Positions 33,971 to 42,328 of a stretch of 64,000 bases of DNA are shown here, piece by piece. The notes under the pieces are model-generated. The model ran no database searches. It worked only from the letters and a program-made list of their open reading frames with translations, and was not told the origin of the DNA. The stretch comes from Streptomyces sp. NBC_00271 (lineage in GTDB: Bacteria; Actinomycetota; Actinomycetes; Streptomycetales; Streptomycetaceae): positions 8,618,001 through 8,682,000 of the forward strand of contig NZ_CP108070.1 of NCBI RefSeq assembly GCF_036178845.1, read 5' to 3'. How positions within the stretch are numbered: the first letter of the stretch is position 1; each line of letters starts with the position of its first letter. The translations under genes were made by a program, and so were the position numbers.

Positions 33971-34357
33971 CGGCGCGAACAGGTCGACGCCATTGCCGTC
34001 CGGGTCGTGCACGACCGCGTACCGCATCCCCCAGAAGGCGTCCCACGGCTTGAGCTCGCCGTGGTATCCGGCGCCGGCCAGGTCCTCGTAGACCGAGTCG
34101 ACCTCCGCCGGGCCGTCGCAGCCGAAGGCGAGCGACATCCGGCCGCCCCCGTCGGCCGGCGGCCGCCACCCCGCGTGGAACGAACGGACCGTCTCCTCGG
34201 TGTCGATCGCCAGCCGGGACCCGCCGGGCAGTTCGGCCTCGACGTGCGGCTGGTCCTCGGAGCCCTCGGGGAAGACGAGCCCGAGGCGGCGGTAGAAGGC
34301 GAGCGTGGCGGCCATGTCGGAGGCGACCAGGCCGATCACGGCGAATCGTGGAGTCAT
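33953..34357 (-). CDS. VOC-superfamily (glyoxalase-like) protein
   Basis: This 134-aa protein forms one pair of beta-alpha-beta-beta-beta modules ([28 protein letters not shown]... [19 protein letters not shown]). Members are metal-dependent lyases or dioxygenases or bind antibiotics; no specific function is assigned. The start is probably leaderless: a minus-strand TACGGT (34364-34369) ends 6 nt before the ATG. Confidence 0.85.
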   Translation of the reverse strand: MTPRFAVIGLVASDMAATLAFYRRLGLVFPEGSEDQPHVEAELPGGSRLAIDTEETVRSFHAGWRPPADGGGRMSLAFGCDGPAEVDSVYEDLAGAGYHGELKPWDAFWGMRYAVVHDPDGNGVDLFAPLPAPE

Positions 34358-34409
34358 GGGGACACCGTAGGCAGGGCGCGGGAAGCGGGTCTTGAACGAA
34401 TCGGACAGA

Positions 34410-34431
34410 GTCCCTCCGCAGGCGGAGGGAC
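34410..34431. terminator. Perfect inverted repeat between VOC and DUF3592 genes
   Basis: GTCCCTCCGC-AG-GCGGAGGGAC is a 10-bp stem with a 2-nt centre. It lies upstream of both divergent genes, so it is either an operator or a transcription barrier rather than an ordinary terminator. Confidence 0.5.
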
Positions 34432-34515
34432 GGGAACCGAACTCACGAAGGAGCGCGTCTCCTGTGGCCGGGACAGATCAAGTACGGGTTACCGGTGTGG
34501 AGGGAAGGCGAAGGC

Positions 34516-34917
34516 ATGGCAGGCACACTCGGGGCCGTCATGTGCGGGGGAGCCGGCGTCTTCCTCCTCGGCTGCGCGCTCTCGGAAGGCGTCCAGATGC
34601 GCCGGTTGCGCCGGCACGGGCGCCACACCCACGGCGTCGTGGTCGACAACGTCCGTGTGAGCAGTGAGGACGGGCCGGAATGGGTGCCGGTCATCGAGTT
34701 CCTGGACCACCGTGGCCACCGTGTGGAGTTCAAGCCCCGGATGCGCGGATCCGGAATGGGGCTCGCCACCGGGCTGACCGTGCCCGTGATCTATCCGCCG
34801 CACAACCCGCAGCGGGCCAGGGTGCGGATGTGGCGGCACATGACGGGACCGGTGGTCGTCATGGCGTGCGCGGCAGCGGTCTTCCTCGCGGTGGGCGTCT
34901 TCATCGTCGTGCACTGA
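34516..34917 (+). CDS. DUF3592-type small membrane protein
   Basis: This 133-aa protein has one helix at the N-terminus (GTLGAVMCGGAGVFLLGCAL) and one at the C-terminus (TGPVVVMACAAAVFLAVGVFIVV), with a beta-rich soluble stretch between (VVVDNVRVSSEDGPEWVPVIEFLDHRG). This is the DUF3592 layout. ATG 34516 is preferred; a GTG at 34495 would add seven residues. Function unknown. Confidence 0.75.
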   Translation: MAGTLGAVMCGGAGVFLLGCALSEGVQMRRLRRHGRHTHGVVVDNVRVSSEDGPEWVPVIEFLDHRGHRVEFKPRMRGSGMGLATGLTVPVIYPPHNPQRARVRMWRHMTGPVVVMACAAAVFLAVGVFIVVH

Positions 34918-34972
34918 CGCGTATGTGTACTGAGGCACACCTGTGGAACGCCTGTGCGGCAGGATGGGCGTC

Positions 34973-35542
34973 ATGATCCGATCTGTGCGCGTGCTGTTGC
35001 TCCCGGTGGTGATGCTGTTTCCCGTACTGCTCACGGGGTGCGGGACGGAGAAGACGGGGGCCGGGACCGGGGTGGACGCGTCGGCGTCGGTCGCCGTGCC
35101 GAGCCGGGTCGAACTCGACGCACGTGTGGGCGCGTTGGGGGTCGCACCGGAACTCGTGTACGTCACGAAGGCGCCCGGTTTCACCCTCGCCCAGCAGTCG
35201 GTCGGCGTGTACGGCGACGACGGCTTCTCCGGCGTGTACTGGGCGAAGGAGACCAACGCCCAGATCCAACTGTCCGTGGAGCGGGGCACGATGACGGCGC
35301 GGTCCTGCCCGAAGCAGCCGGTCGGCGGCATGGCGGGAGAGCGGACGGTGTGTGAGCGGGACGGCGACGCGTGGTACCGCGCCGGTGGGGGCCGCCACGA
35401 GTACGCGCTCGTCGAGAAGGGCCATGTGCTGAAAGTGAGCGGTGACGCGACGAAGGTGACGCGGGCCGTCCTGCGCTCCGCCCTCCACTCCGCCCACCGC
35501 CCGAGCGACGCCGAACTCGCCGCCGTCCTGCCACCGGCTTGA
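34973..35542 (+). CDS. Putative lipoprotein
   Basis: This 189-aa exported protein has a lipobox LLTGC at about residue 20 after the helix VRVLLLPVVMLFPVLL. The mature domain has two cysteines (ARSCPKQP, TVCERDG) and no recognised family. ATG 34973 is preceded at 7 nt by a -10-like CAGGAT, so a leaderless start is plausible; ATG 34964 is an alternative. It stands 55 bp after the DUF3592 gene. Confidence 0.7.
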   Translation: MIRSVRVLLLPVVMLFPVLLTGCGTEKTGAGTGVDASASVAVPSRVELDARVGALGVAPELVYVTKAPGFTLAQQSVGVYGDDGFSGVYWAKETNAQIQLSVERGTMTARSCPKQPVGGMAGERTVCERDGDAWYRAGGGRHEYALVEKGHVLKVSGDATKVTRAVLRSALHSAHRPSDAELAAVLPPA

Positions 35543-35697
35543 ACAGACACGGCCCCGTGGAGCGGGGTGACGTGCCGTCGACGGGGGGACGGGGTGCGCG
35601 GTTCCCCGCGCTCCCGAAGGCCTTGCGCCCGTCCGGCGCCCGAGGAACAGCCCCCACCCCGCAGCCGAAGACGATCCCCAGACATAGGCTCGCGCCC
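35543..35697 (+). promoter_or_regulatory. Spacer with repeat remnant and leaderless promoter of thuA-like gene
   Basis: Around 35585-35640 is a degenerate copy of the dispersed element (GTGCGCGGTTCCCCGCGC, then CGTCCGGCG). Further on, the -10 box TAGGCT (35685-35690) ends 7 nt before the ATG at 35698. Confidence 0.5.
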
Positions 35698-36351
35698 ATG
35701 ACCACCCGCGTTCTCGTCTACACCCGCACCACCGACTACCGGCACGACTCCATCCCGGCCGCCGTCGCCGCCGTACGCTCCCTGGGCGCGACTCACGGCT
35801 TCGACGTCGACGCCACCGAGGACCCGGCCGCGTTCGAGACGCCCCTCGACCCGTACGCGGCGGTCGTCTTCCTCTCCACCAGCGGGGACGTGCTGACCCC
35901 GCCCGGACGGACCCGGCTCGCGGCGTACGTCGAGGGCGGCGGCGGGTTCGTCGGAGTGCACGCCGCCGCCTGCACCGAGTACGACTGGCCGTACTACGGC
36001 GAACTCCTCGGCGCGCGCTTCGACCGGCACCCGGAGTACCAGCCGGGCAAGGCCGTCGTCGAGGACCGCGGACATCCCGCGACCGAACACCTCCCGGCCG
36101 TCTGGGAGTTCACCGACGAGTGGTACGACTTCCGCGCCAACCCGCGCGGTGCGGTCCGCGTCCTCGCCTCCGCCGACGAATCCTCGTACGAGGGCGGCGG
36201 CATGGGCCGGGACCATCCCCTCGTGTGGTGCCGGGAACAGGGCGCGGGCCGGGTCTTCTACACCGCGCTCGGGCACGCCTCGGAGGCGTACGAGGACCCC
36301 GACTTCCGTGCGCATCTGCTCGGCGGCATCACCTGGGCGACCACCCTCTGA
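35698..36351 (+). CDS. ThuA-domain protein
   Basis: This 217-aa protein has the glutamine-amidotransferase-like ThuA fold: VLVYTRTTDYRHDSI at the N-terminus, VVFLSTSGDVLTPPGR, GGGGFVGVHAAACTEYDWPYYGELLGARFDRHPEYQPG, and HPLVWCREQGAGRVFYTALGH. ThuA proteins act in sugar metabolism, notably trehalose derivatives. The convergent LacI regulator (23-bp overlap) supports a sugar-related role. Confidence 0.88.
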   Translation: MTTRVLVYTRTTDYRHDSIPAAVAAVRSLGATHGFDVDATEDPAAFETPLDPYAAVVFLSTSGDVLTPPGRTRLAAYVEGGGGFVGVHAAACTEYDWPYYGELLGARFDRHPEYQPGKAVVEDRGHPATEHLPAVWEFTDEWYDFRANPRGAVRVLASADESSYEGGGMGRDHPLVWCREQGAGRVFYTALGHASEAYEDPDFRAHLLGGITWATTL

Positions 36352-37405
36352 GCGATTCGGCCGCTCTCCGACCGCTCGGTACCGGCCCCGTACTCGCCCG
36401 TTCCACCAGACGCGTCGACAACTCCGTACGTGTGCCTTCGGGTTGCTCGCCCGCCATCATCCGCACGAGCAGGCGCAGTGCCGTCGCGGCCATCTCGGAG
36501 AGCGGCTGGCGCACGGTGGTGAGGGCCGGGGTGGCCCAGCGTGACTCGGGAAGGTCGTCGAAGCCGACCACACTGAAGTCGTCCGGGACGCTCAACTCCC
36601 GTTCGGACAAGGCCTGGTAGGCGCCGAGGGCCATCCGGTCGGAGCAGACGAAGACGGCGGTGGGCGGCTCGGGGAGGTCGAGGAGTTCCCGCATGCGGCG
36701 GTGGGCGCCGGTCTCGCTGAAGCCGCCGTAACGGACGTACTCGGGGCGGTGTCCGATTCCGGCCGAGGCGAGGGCCGAGCGGTAGCCGGCGACCCGGGCG
36801 CCGCCCCACATCCTGCGGCGGAAGCCGCCGATGACGCCGATGCGTTCGTGGCCGAGGGAGAGGAGGTGTTCCGTCGCCAGCACCCCGCCCTGCCAGTTGG
36901 CCGCGCCCACCGACACCACACCGGGCGGCGGTTCGAGCACCGGGTCGATCATCACGAACGGGACGCGGTGCTGCTCCAGCCAGGCGTACTGGGACGAGGT
37001 GAGCTCGGCCAGGTGGAACAGCACGCCCGCCGAGCCCCGCGTGGTGAGCTTGTCCAGCCAGTCGCGCTCCGGGCGCCCGCCCCCGGTCCGGGGCAGGCCG
37101 GCCGAGACGACCACCTCCAGGCCCGCGTCGTGCGCCGCACCCTCCACCCCGTGCAGCACCGCGCCCGACCAGGAGCTCTCCAGCGAGTGCACCACGAGGT
37201 CGACCAGCCCCGGCGGCTTTGCCGCCTCGAAGCGGGGTCTGCGGACGTAGCCGAGCCGGTCGAGCGCTTCGGTCACCCGGCGGCGGGTCTCCGGTGCCAC
37301 GTCCTCCCGGCCGTTGACCACCTTCGACGCCGTCGGCACCGACACCCCCGCCGCACGGGCGACGACCGCCAGCGTCGGCCCGGCCACGCTTCCCGTACGC
37401 ACCAT
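36329..37405 (-). CDS. LacI-family transcriptional regulator
   Basis: This 358-aa repressor has an N-terminal HTH (TLAVVARAAGVSVPTASKVVNGREDVAPETRRRVTEALDRLGY) and a periplasmic-binding-protein-like effector domain. The hinge and SVVGFDDLPESRWATPALTTVRQP motif are typical of the sugar-responsive subgroup. A 13-bp palindrome TCGAAAGTTTCGA lies 35 bp upstream of its ATG and is a plausible autoregulatory operator. Its sugar operon is not adjacent in this window. Confidence 0.92.
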   Translation of the reverse strand: MVRTGSVAGPTLAVVARAAGVSVPTASKVVNGREDVAPETRRRVTEALDRLGYVRRPRFEAAKPPGLVDLVVHSLESSWSGAVLHGVEGAAHDAGLEVVVSAGLPRTGGGRPERDWLDKLTTRGSAGVLFHLAELTSSQYAWLEQHRVPFVMIDPVLEPPPGVVSVGAANWQGGVLATEHLLSLGHERIGVIGGFRRRMWGGARVAGYRSALASAGIGHRPEYVRYGGFSETGAHRRMRELLDLPEPPTAVFVCSDRMALGAYQALSERELSVPDDFSVVGFDDLPESRWATPALTTVRQPLSEMAATALRLLVRMMAGEQPEGTRTELSTRLVERASTGPVPSGRRAAESLRGWSPR

Positions 37406-37439
37406 GAGAGCCCGCCTCCCCGGCCCGCCCGAGGGCCCG

Positions 37440-37452
37440 TCGAAAGTTTCGA
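37440..37452. promoter_or_regulatory. LacI-type operator candidate
   Basis: TCGAAA-G-TTTCGA is an odd-centred palindrome with the CGAAA/TTTCG half-sites common among Streptomyces LacI regulators. It is 35 bp upstream of the lacI-type gene. A degenerate relative (GAAACTCTCGAA) lies near 37574. Confidence 0.5.
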
Positions 37453-37690
37453 ACAGCACTGCTCGCACGACCGGCACCGCGATCGCGTAGCAACCGCTTT
37501 CTACACTAAGCCCGCCTCAATACGGCGTGAAGGGGAAAGGATTGACGGAAGTCCACGGGACTCCTCGCGGGCTGAAACTCTCGAAATACCGAACGTGCGC
37601 CGGGTCGTGCCGACCGTGCGACCGGGCACGGTCAGGCGATCGGGACGGCGTCTCCCAGTGCCGCGGTGAAGTAGGACATGCCCTCCGACG
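37453..37690. other. Gene-free flank of the tnpB fragment
   Basis: No gene is seen here. The segment from about 37530 holds GC-rich short inverted stretches (GACCGTGCGACCGGGCACGGTC around 37607-37628) and may include the mutated end of a former IS200/IS605-type element. No intact terminal hairpin or target site was identified. Confidence 0.3.
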
Positions 37691-37890
37691 AAGGGCTACG
37701 CGGTCGCTGTGGAGGACTTCCGCCCGAAGTTCCTCGCCGGGACGTCGATGGGCCGCAAGGCTGCCGACGCCGCGATCGGCGCCATAGAGCGGGCCCTGAC
37801 CGAGATGGGCCGCAAGCACGCGCGGGACGTGCGCCTGGTGCACCCCGCGCACACCACCATGGACTGCGGACGCTCAGCCTTCCACGAAGC
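37691..37890 (+). pseudogene. Fragment of IS200/IS605-family tnpB
   Basis: The frame GYAVAVEDFRPKFLAGTSMGRKAADAAIG, then LTEMGRKHARDVRLVHPAHTTMDCG, matches the C-terminal part of TnpB/OrfB proteins. It includes the RuvC-II glutamate (VED), the bridging helix and the first cysteine of the zinc finger. After the first Cys the frame turns into unrelated sequence (RSAFHEAMDD), so the second CxxC and the RuvC-III aspartate are lost. Upstream it is cut by an in-frame stop at 37667. It is a dead remnant, nuclease-inactive. Confidence 0.75.
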
Positions 37891-37959
37891 CATGGACGAC
37901 ACGGGGAAAGTCCTGAAATCTCCCGACCGCCCGCCCCGCCGCCGGCACCCGACGTGGCG

Positions 37960-39297
37960 TCAGGCGGCCTCGCGCAGAGCCTCCTTGGGCTCCCCGGGGT
38001 TCCGGTCGGCCGTCGTCCGGCGGCGTGCCGTCAGCAGTGTCGTGCCCAACAGCAGGCCCAGCGCGGGCAGGACGGGGAATCGGCCGTCGGGGGCGAAGCC
38101 CCGGGTGGCGAAGCGGGTCAGGGCGGTGACGCTCGCCGCCAGACCGAGCCCGGGCAGCCAGTAGCGGGAGGAGCCGGAGGAGCGGGAGAAGTCGGGGTCC
38201 GGGCGCGTCCGTTCGTAGAGGAGGCTCAGCCCGCGCTCCAGGGGACGCAGCGCCCGCACGACACCGGCCAGGACGACGCCGAGCACGAGGAGCCACGGCA
38301 ACCGGAGTCCCCACCAGGCCGCGGACCCGAGGGTGGGTTCGGGCGCGAGGCCGGTCAGATAGAACGCGGCGGCGACGATCAGCACCGGCAGCATGTGCCA
38401 CAGATACAGCGTCATGCTGGCGCCGCCCACGGGGCGCACCGCCCGCCACACCCGCTCGCGGTTCAGCAGCCGTCGTACCGCGGGCGCGGCCAGTAGGCAC
38501 AGGCCGACCTGGGCCACCGCCCATGCCAGCATCGCCGCCGACGGCGGATCGGTGTTGCTGGGGGTCTGCCCGGTCACCAGGATCAGACTGACCGGGAACG
38601 GCCCGAGGGTGATCAGCGCGGCGAAGGCCAGTGCGCCGCCCGCCGCCAGCGCGGCCGGGAGCGGCCGGCGCTCCGTCAGCAGGCCGTCCCGCCAGCAGAA
38701 ACCCAGTTGGTAGGCCACGCCCCAGACGAGCACGTAATCGAGCAGTCCGACGTACGGCATGTGCACCGCCACCACCAGGGTGTCGGCCACGAGGGCGACC
38801 GCGCCCATCGCCACCGGGACGAGGAGCCCCCAGCGCCGGTGCGCCGCGTGCAGCGGCGGGGTCAGGGCGCTGAGGAGCAGATACACCGGAAGGAACCAGA
38901 ACTGCATCGCCATCGCCCAGCCCACCAGTTCAACGGTGTTCGGGTCCACGCCGACCGCCGAGCAGATCCCTACGGCGGACAGCACAAGTCCGCTGTACAC
39001 GGCGGCCGGAAGCAGCAGCCGCAGCGCCCGCCCTCCGACCCATCCGGCGGCCGTACCGCCCGCCGCCCGGGCCCGCGCCCAACTGCCGCCCGCCGCATGG
39101 CCCCCGGCGAGGAAGAACAGCGGCATGATCTGGAACCCCAGCGTCAGCCACTGGGTCCAGGGCACGGTCGCCAGCAGCTCCGGCGTGCGGATCTCCCCGC
39201 CGGGCTCCCGGACGAGGGCGGTGATCAGCCAGTGGCCGAGTACCACCAGGCCGATCGCCCACGCGCGCAGGAAGTCGACGTAGCGGTCTCTGCTCAT
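37960..39297 (-). CDS. Acyltransferase-3 family membrane protein
   Basis: This 445-aa protein has about ten helices of the acyltransferase_3 (OatA/NodX-like) family. The catalytic-type motif R/HxxxLR at the N-terminus reads RYVDFLRAWAIGLVVLGHWLI, with a conserved histidine in VVLGHW, and FFLAGGHAAGGSWARAR follows. It likely transfers an acyl group to an exported polymer or metabolite, with the active site in the membrane. The start lacks a ribosome site; a CAACAT box 7 nt upstream suggests a leaderless mRNA. Confidence 0.8.
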   Translation of the reverse strand: MSRDRYVDFLRAWAIGLVVLGHWLITALVREPGGEIRTPELLATVPWTQWLTLGFQIMPLFFLAGGHAAGGSWARARAAGGTAAGWVGGRALRLLLPAAVYSGLVLSAVGICSAVGVDPNTVELVGWAMAMQFWFLPVYLLLSALTPPLHAAHRRWGLLVPVAMGAVALVADTLVVAVHMPYVGLLDYVLVWGVAYQLGFCWRDGLLTERRPLPAALAAGGALAFAALITLGPFPVSLILVTGQTPSNTDPPSAAMLAWAVAQVGLCLLAAPAVRRLLNRERVWRAVRPVGGASMTLYLWHMLPVLIVAAAFYLTGLAPEPTLGSAAWWGLRLPWLLVLGVVLAGVVRALRPLERGLSLLYERTRPDPDFSRSSGSSRYWLPGLGLAASVTALTRFATRGFAPDGRFPVLPALGLLLGTTLLTARRRTTADRNPGEPKEALREAA

Positions 39298-39601
39298 GGG
39301 CTGTCATGTTGCCGCAGTGCCGCCACCGGCCACCGCGGGGAGCCCGGGCCGCAACCAATTCGTGCCCGGTACGACATCCCCCGCAGGCAGGAGCCCGACA
39401 GGTCCGGGCCGTGGTCGGCTCCTGCCCCCAACGACTGGCGGGCGGTGGCGCGACCCGCTCCGGACGCGGCCTCACCCGAACGCGCGTACGTGTCAGCAGG
39501 GCATCGGCAGCCGAGCGTGGTGAGGTGATGCGGGCGTGGGGAACCGGGCCGGGCGCGTCGGCTCGCCGCCCGTCTGTTCCTTGTCGAGATGGGAAGCGTT
39601 G

Positions 39602-40627
39602 ATGCACGGCGTACTCAGATCCGTTGCCGTGGCGGCCGGTACCGCCTGTGCGCTGATGGGTCCATCGATGGCCCCGGCCGACTCCGGGGCCGTGGCGGTG
39701 GTCCCGCCGCATCCCGCGCGGGCGGCCGAGGACGTACGTGGCGGGGGAGGCGGCACCCTCATCACCCGCCTGCGCACACCCCCCACCGGCACGTCGATCG
39801 CCTCACCCGCACGCGACACCCTCTTCGCCTGCAAAGGGGGGACCCTCACTCGGCCCGACCGCCCGTGGATCGACGCGCACGGTGTGATCGACGTACTCAA
39901 GCGCCCGTTCGTGTCGGGGACCATGCACTGGAAGAAGTACCTGAAGGTGACGACGACCGCGACCGGGAGGCGCTTCAAGGGCAACGGGCTCCCGGACCAG
40001 CCCACCGGGCGCTTCACCGTCCAGAAGGGCACCCCCGCCTACAAGTACTACGCGGAGATTCCCGCGCACGGGTACCCCAACGCCGCCGCGATCCCCATCA
40101 AGCCGTGGAACCTCGACGTCACCGTTCCGCGCGATCCGTCTGTCCGGGCGCGGCCCACGTGCATCGACCAGCTGACGACCGGGATGGCTCTGGCGGGCGG
40201 CACCTTCCACCTGGAGGTGGCCACCGACGCGGAGGACCGACCGGTCGACCCCAACGCGGCCCTGCCGCTGGACCGCTGCTGGGGCCATCCGTACGAAACG
40301 CAGTACCACTACCACGGCCCCTCGCAGACCTGCTTCGGCAACAAGTCCTCGAGGGGGTCCGCGGACACCCGTTCCCCTTCCCGGCACTCACCGCTCGTGG
40401 GATACGCCATCGACGGCTTCGGGATTTTCGGGCCGCGCGGCGAGGACGGAAAGATCGTCAAGAACAGGGATCTGGACGTCTGCCACGGTCACACACACGC
40501 GATCATGTGGGACGGCAAGAGGGTCGTCATGTACCACTACCACCTCAACGGAGAGTATCCGTACTCCATCGGATGTTTCCGGGCGAAGCCGGTGACCGTG
40601 CCCGGGTCCGGACGCGGCGGACACTAG
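39602..40627 (+). CDS. Secreted YHYH-domain protein
   Basis: This 341-aa protein has a signal peptide ending near ADSG (residue about 30). Two signature motifs are present: QYHYHGPSQTCFGN and MYHYHLNGEYPYSIGCFR, the latter in the YHYH domain proper, together with HSPLVGYAIDGFGIFGPRGEDG and CHGHTH. The histidine-rich pattern suggests metal binding. The role of the family is not known to me. GGGAAG upstream supports ATG 39602; a longer frame from 39536 is unlikely. Confidence 0.8.
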   Translation: MHGVLRSVAVAAGTACALMGPSMAPADSGAVAVVPPHPARAAEDVRGGGGGTLITRLRTPPTGTSIASPARDTLFACKGGTLTRPDRPWIDAHGVIDVLKRPFVSGTMHWKKYLKVTTTATGRRFKGNGLPDQPTGRFTVQKGTPAYKYYAEIPAHGYPNAAAIPIKPWNLDVTVPRDPSVRARPTCIDQLTTGMALAGGTFHLEVATDAEDRPVDPNAALPLDRCWGHPYETQYHYHGPSQTCFGNKSSRGSADTRSPSRHSPLVGYAIDGFGIFGPRGEDGKIVKNRDLDVCHGHTHAIMWDGKRVVMYHYHLNGEYPYSIGCFRAKPVTVPGSGRGGH

Positions 40628-40690
40628 GGTGCGTTCGGAATGCTCTGCTGTGGAAGGACACGACGCGCCGGGTGAGGAGCTGGTGGGCGG

Positions 40691-42328
40691 ATGGCGGTGG
40701 ACGCGGTGGACTCGGTTTCACGGACGCACGACCCGGTGGTCTCCACTCCCTACGGAGCGGTGCGCGGCCGGTACGAGGACGGGGTCGCCGTCTTCCGCGG
40801 CATTCCCTACGCGGCCCCGCCGTTCGGCGCCCGCCGGTTCCGGCCACCCGTCCCGCCCGAGCCCTGGGAGGGTGTGCGTGACGCGGGGGAGTTCGGGCCG
40901 ACGCCGCCCAAGCCCCCGTACTCCGAGGCGTACGCACGGCTGCTCGCCGACCCCGTGGTGCCCGGCGACGACTGTCTCAACCTGAACGTCTGGACACCGG
41001 AGCCCGGCCCCGGGGCCCGGCTGCCCGTCATGGTGTGGATCCACGGCGGCGCCCTGACCCGCGGCTCGTCGGCCGTGCCCGTCTACGACGGCCACGCCTT
41101 CGCACGCGACGGCGTCGTCCTCGTCTCGATCAACTACCGGCTGGGCGTGGAGGGTTACGGACTCTTCCCGGACGCGCCGCCCAACGCCGGTCTGCGTGAC
41201 CAGCTCGCCGCGCTGGAGTGGGTGCGGGAGTCGATCGCGCGGTTCGGCGGCGACCCGGACCGGGTGACCGTGTTCGGTGAGTCGGCCGGGGCCATCAGTA
41301 TCGGGGCGCTGCTGGCCGGCCCGCGCGCCCAGGGCCTGTTCCGGCGGGCCGTCCTGCAGAGCGGACCGCCGGAGGCGAGCGAGCGCGACAAGGTACGGCG
41401 CATGGTGCGCAGGATGGCCACCCGGCTGAAGGTCCCGGCGACGGCGCGGGCGTTCGCCGCAGTGGACCGCGCCCTGCTGCTGCGCACCCAGGCCGACGTG
41501 GCCAGGCTCAGCAGCCCGGTCCTCGGCGGGCCCGCCTTCGGGATCGTCGTCGACGGCGACCTCGTCCCGCGCGACCCGATGGAGGCACTCCTCGAAGGCG
41601 GCGCAGGCGGCGCGCCCGACGTCGAACTGCTGCTGGGCTGGACCAGCGAGGAGTACCGGCTGTGGCTGGCCCCGGGAGGTCTGCTGGAGCGTGTCGACCG
41701 GCTCGGTCCCGTCGCCCTGGCCGGTGCCATGGCCCGCTGCCGCTGCGGCCATGAGGTGCCCCGCGGCTATCGCGCGATCCATCCGCGGACGGGCACCGCG
41801 GACCTCGTCGGGCAGATGGTCACCGACCATCTGCTGCGGGTGCCGCTGCACCGGCTCGCCGACGCCCGTCCGCCGCGGACACCCGCGTACGTCTACGAGT
41901 TCGCCTGGCCCTCCAACGTGCCGGGCCTCGGCGCCTGCCACGCCCTGGAGCTCGGCTTCGTCTTCGACACCGTGCAGGTGCCCCAGGCGGCGCAGCTCGC
42001 GGGCCCGGGCGCCCCGCAGGAACTCGCCGACGCGATGCACACTGCGTGGGTGCGGTTCGCGGTCGAGGGCGACCCGGGCTGGCAGGCCTGGGACGCCTCG
42101 CACCCGGTCCGGATCTTCGGCGCGGGCGCACCGCACACCGTACTCGGACCGCGCGACCGTGAACTGGCGCTGTGGGACGCCGAGTCGGGGCGGCCCGGTG
42201 CCCCGCTCAGCTCCCCGGAGTCCACCCCCTCGCCGCGCCCGCGCCGACCCCGCCGGGTCATGGCCGTCAGGCCGAGCTCGTGGCCACCTCTTCCGCCGAG
42301 AGCCGGGGGCGGGCGAGCGCGGCCCTGA
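40691..42328 (+). CDS. Type-B carboxylesterase
   Basis: This 545-aa alpha/beta hydrolase belongs to the carboxylesterase/lipase type-B family. The nucleophile elbow GESAG contains Ser198, the oxyanion-hole sequence is WIHGG (116-120), and the N-terminal VFRGIPYAAPPFGARRFRPP and EDCLNLNVW-like DDCLNLNVW motifs are present. No signal peptide is seen. The last 62 bp overlap the convergent amidase gene. Confidence 0.9.
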   Translation: MAVDAVDSVSRTHDPVVSTPYGAVRGRYEDGVAVFRGIPYAAPPFGARRFRPPVPPEPWEGVRDAGEFGPTPPKPPYSEAYARLLADPVVPGDDCLNLNVWTPEPGPGARLPVMVWIHGGALTRGSSAVPVYDGHAFARDGVVLVSINYRLGVEGYGLFPDAPPNAGLRDQLAALEWVRESIARFGGDPDRVTVFGESAGAISIGALLAGPRAQGLFRRAVLQSGPPEASERDKVRRMVRRMATRLKVPATARAFAAVDRALLLRTQADVARLSSPVLGGPAFGIVVDGDLVPRDPMEALLEGGAGGAPDVELLLGWTSEEYRLWLAPGGLLERVDRLGPVALAGAMARCRCGHEVPRGYRAIHPRTGTADLVGQMVTDHLLRVPLHRLADARPPRTPAYVYEFAWPSNVPGLGACHALELGFVFDTVQVPQAAQLAGPGAPQELADAMHTAWVRFAVEGDPGWQAWDASHPVRIFGAGAPHTVLGPRDRELALWDAESGRPGAPLSSPESTPSPRPRRPRRVMAVRPSSWPPLPPRAGGGRARP

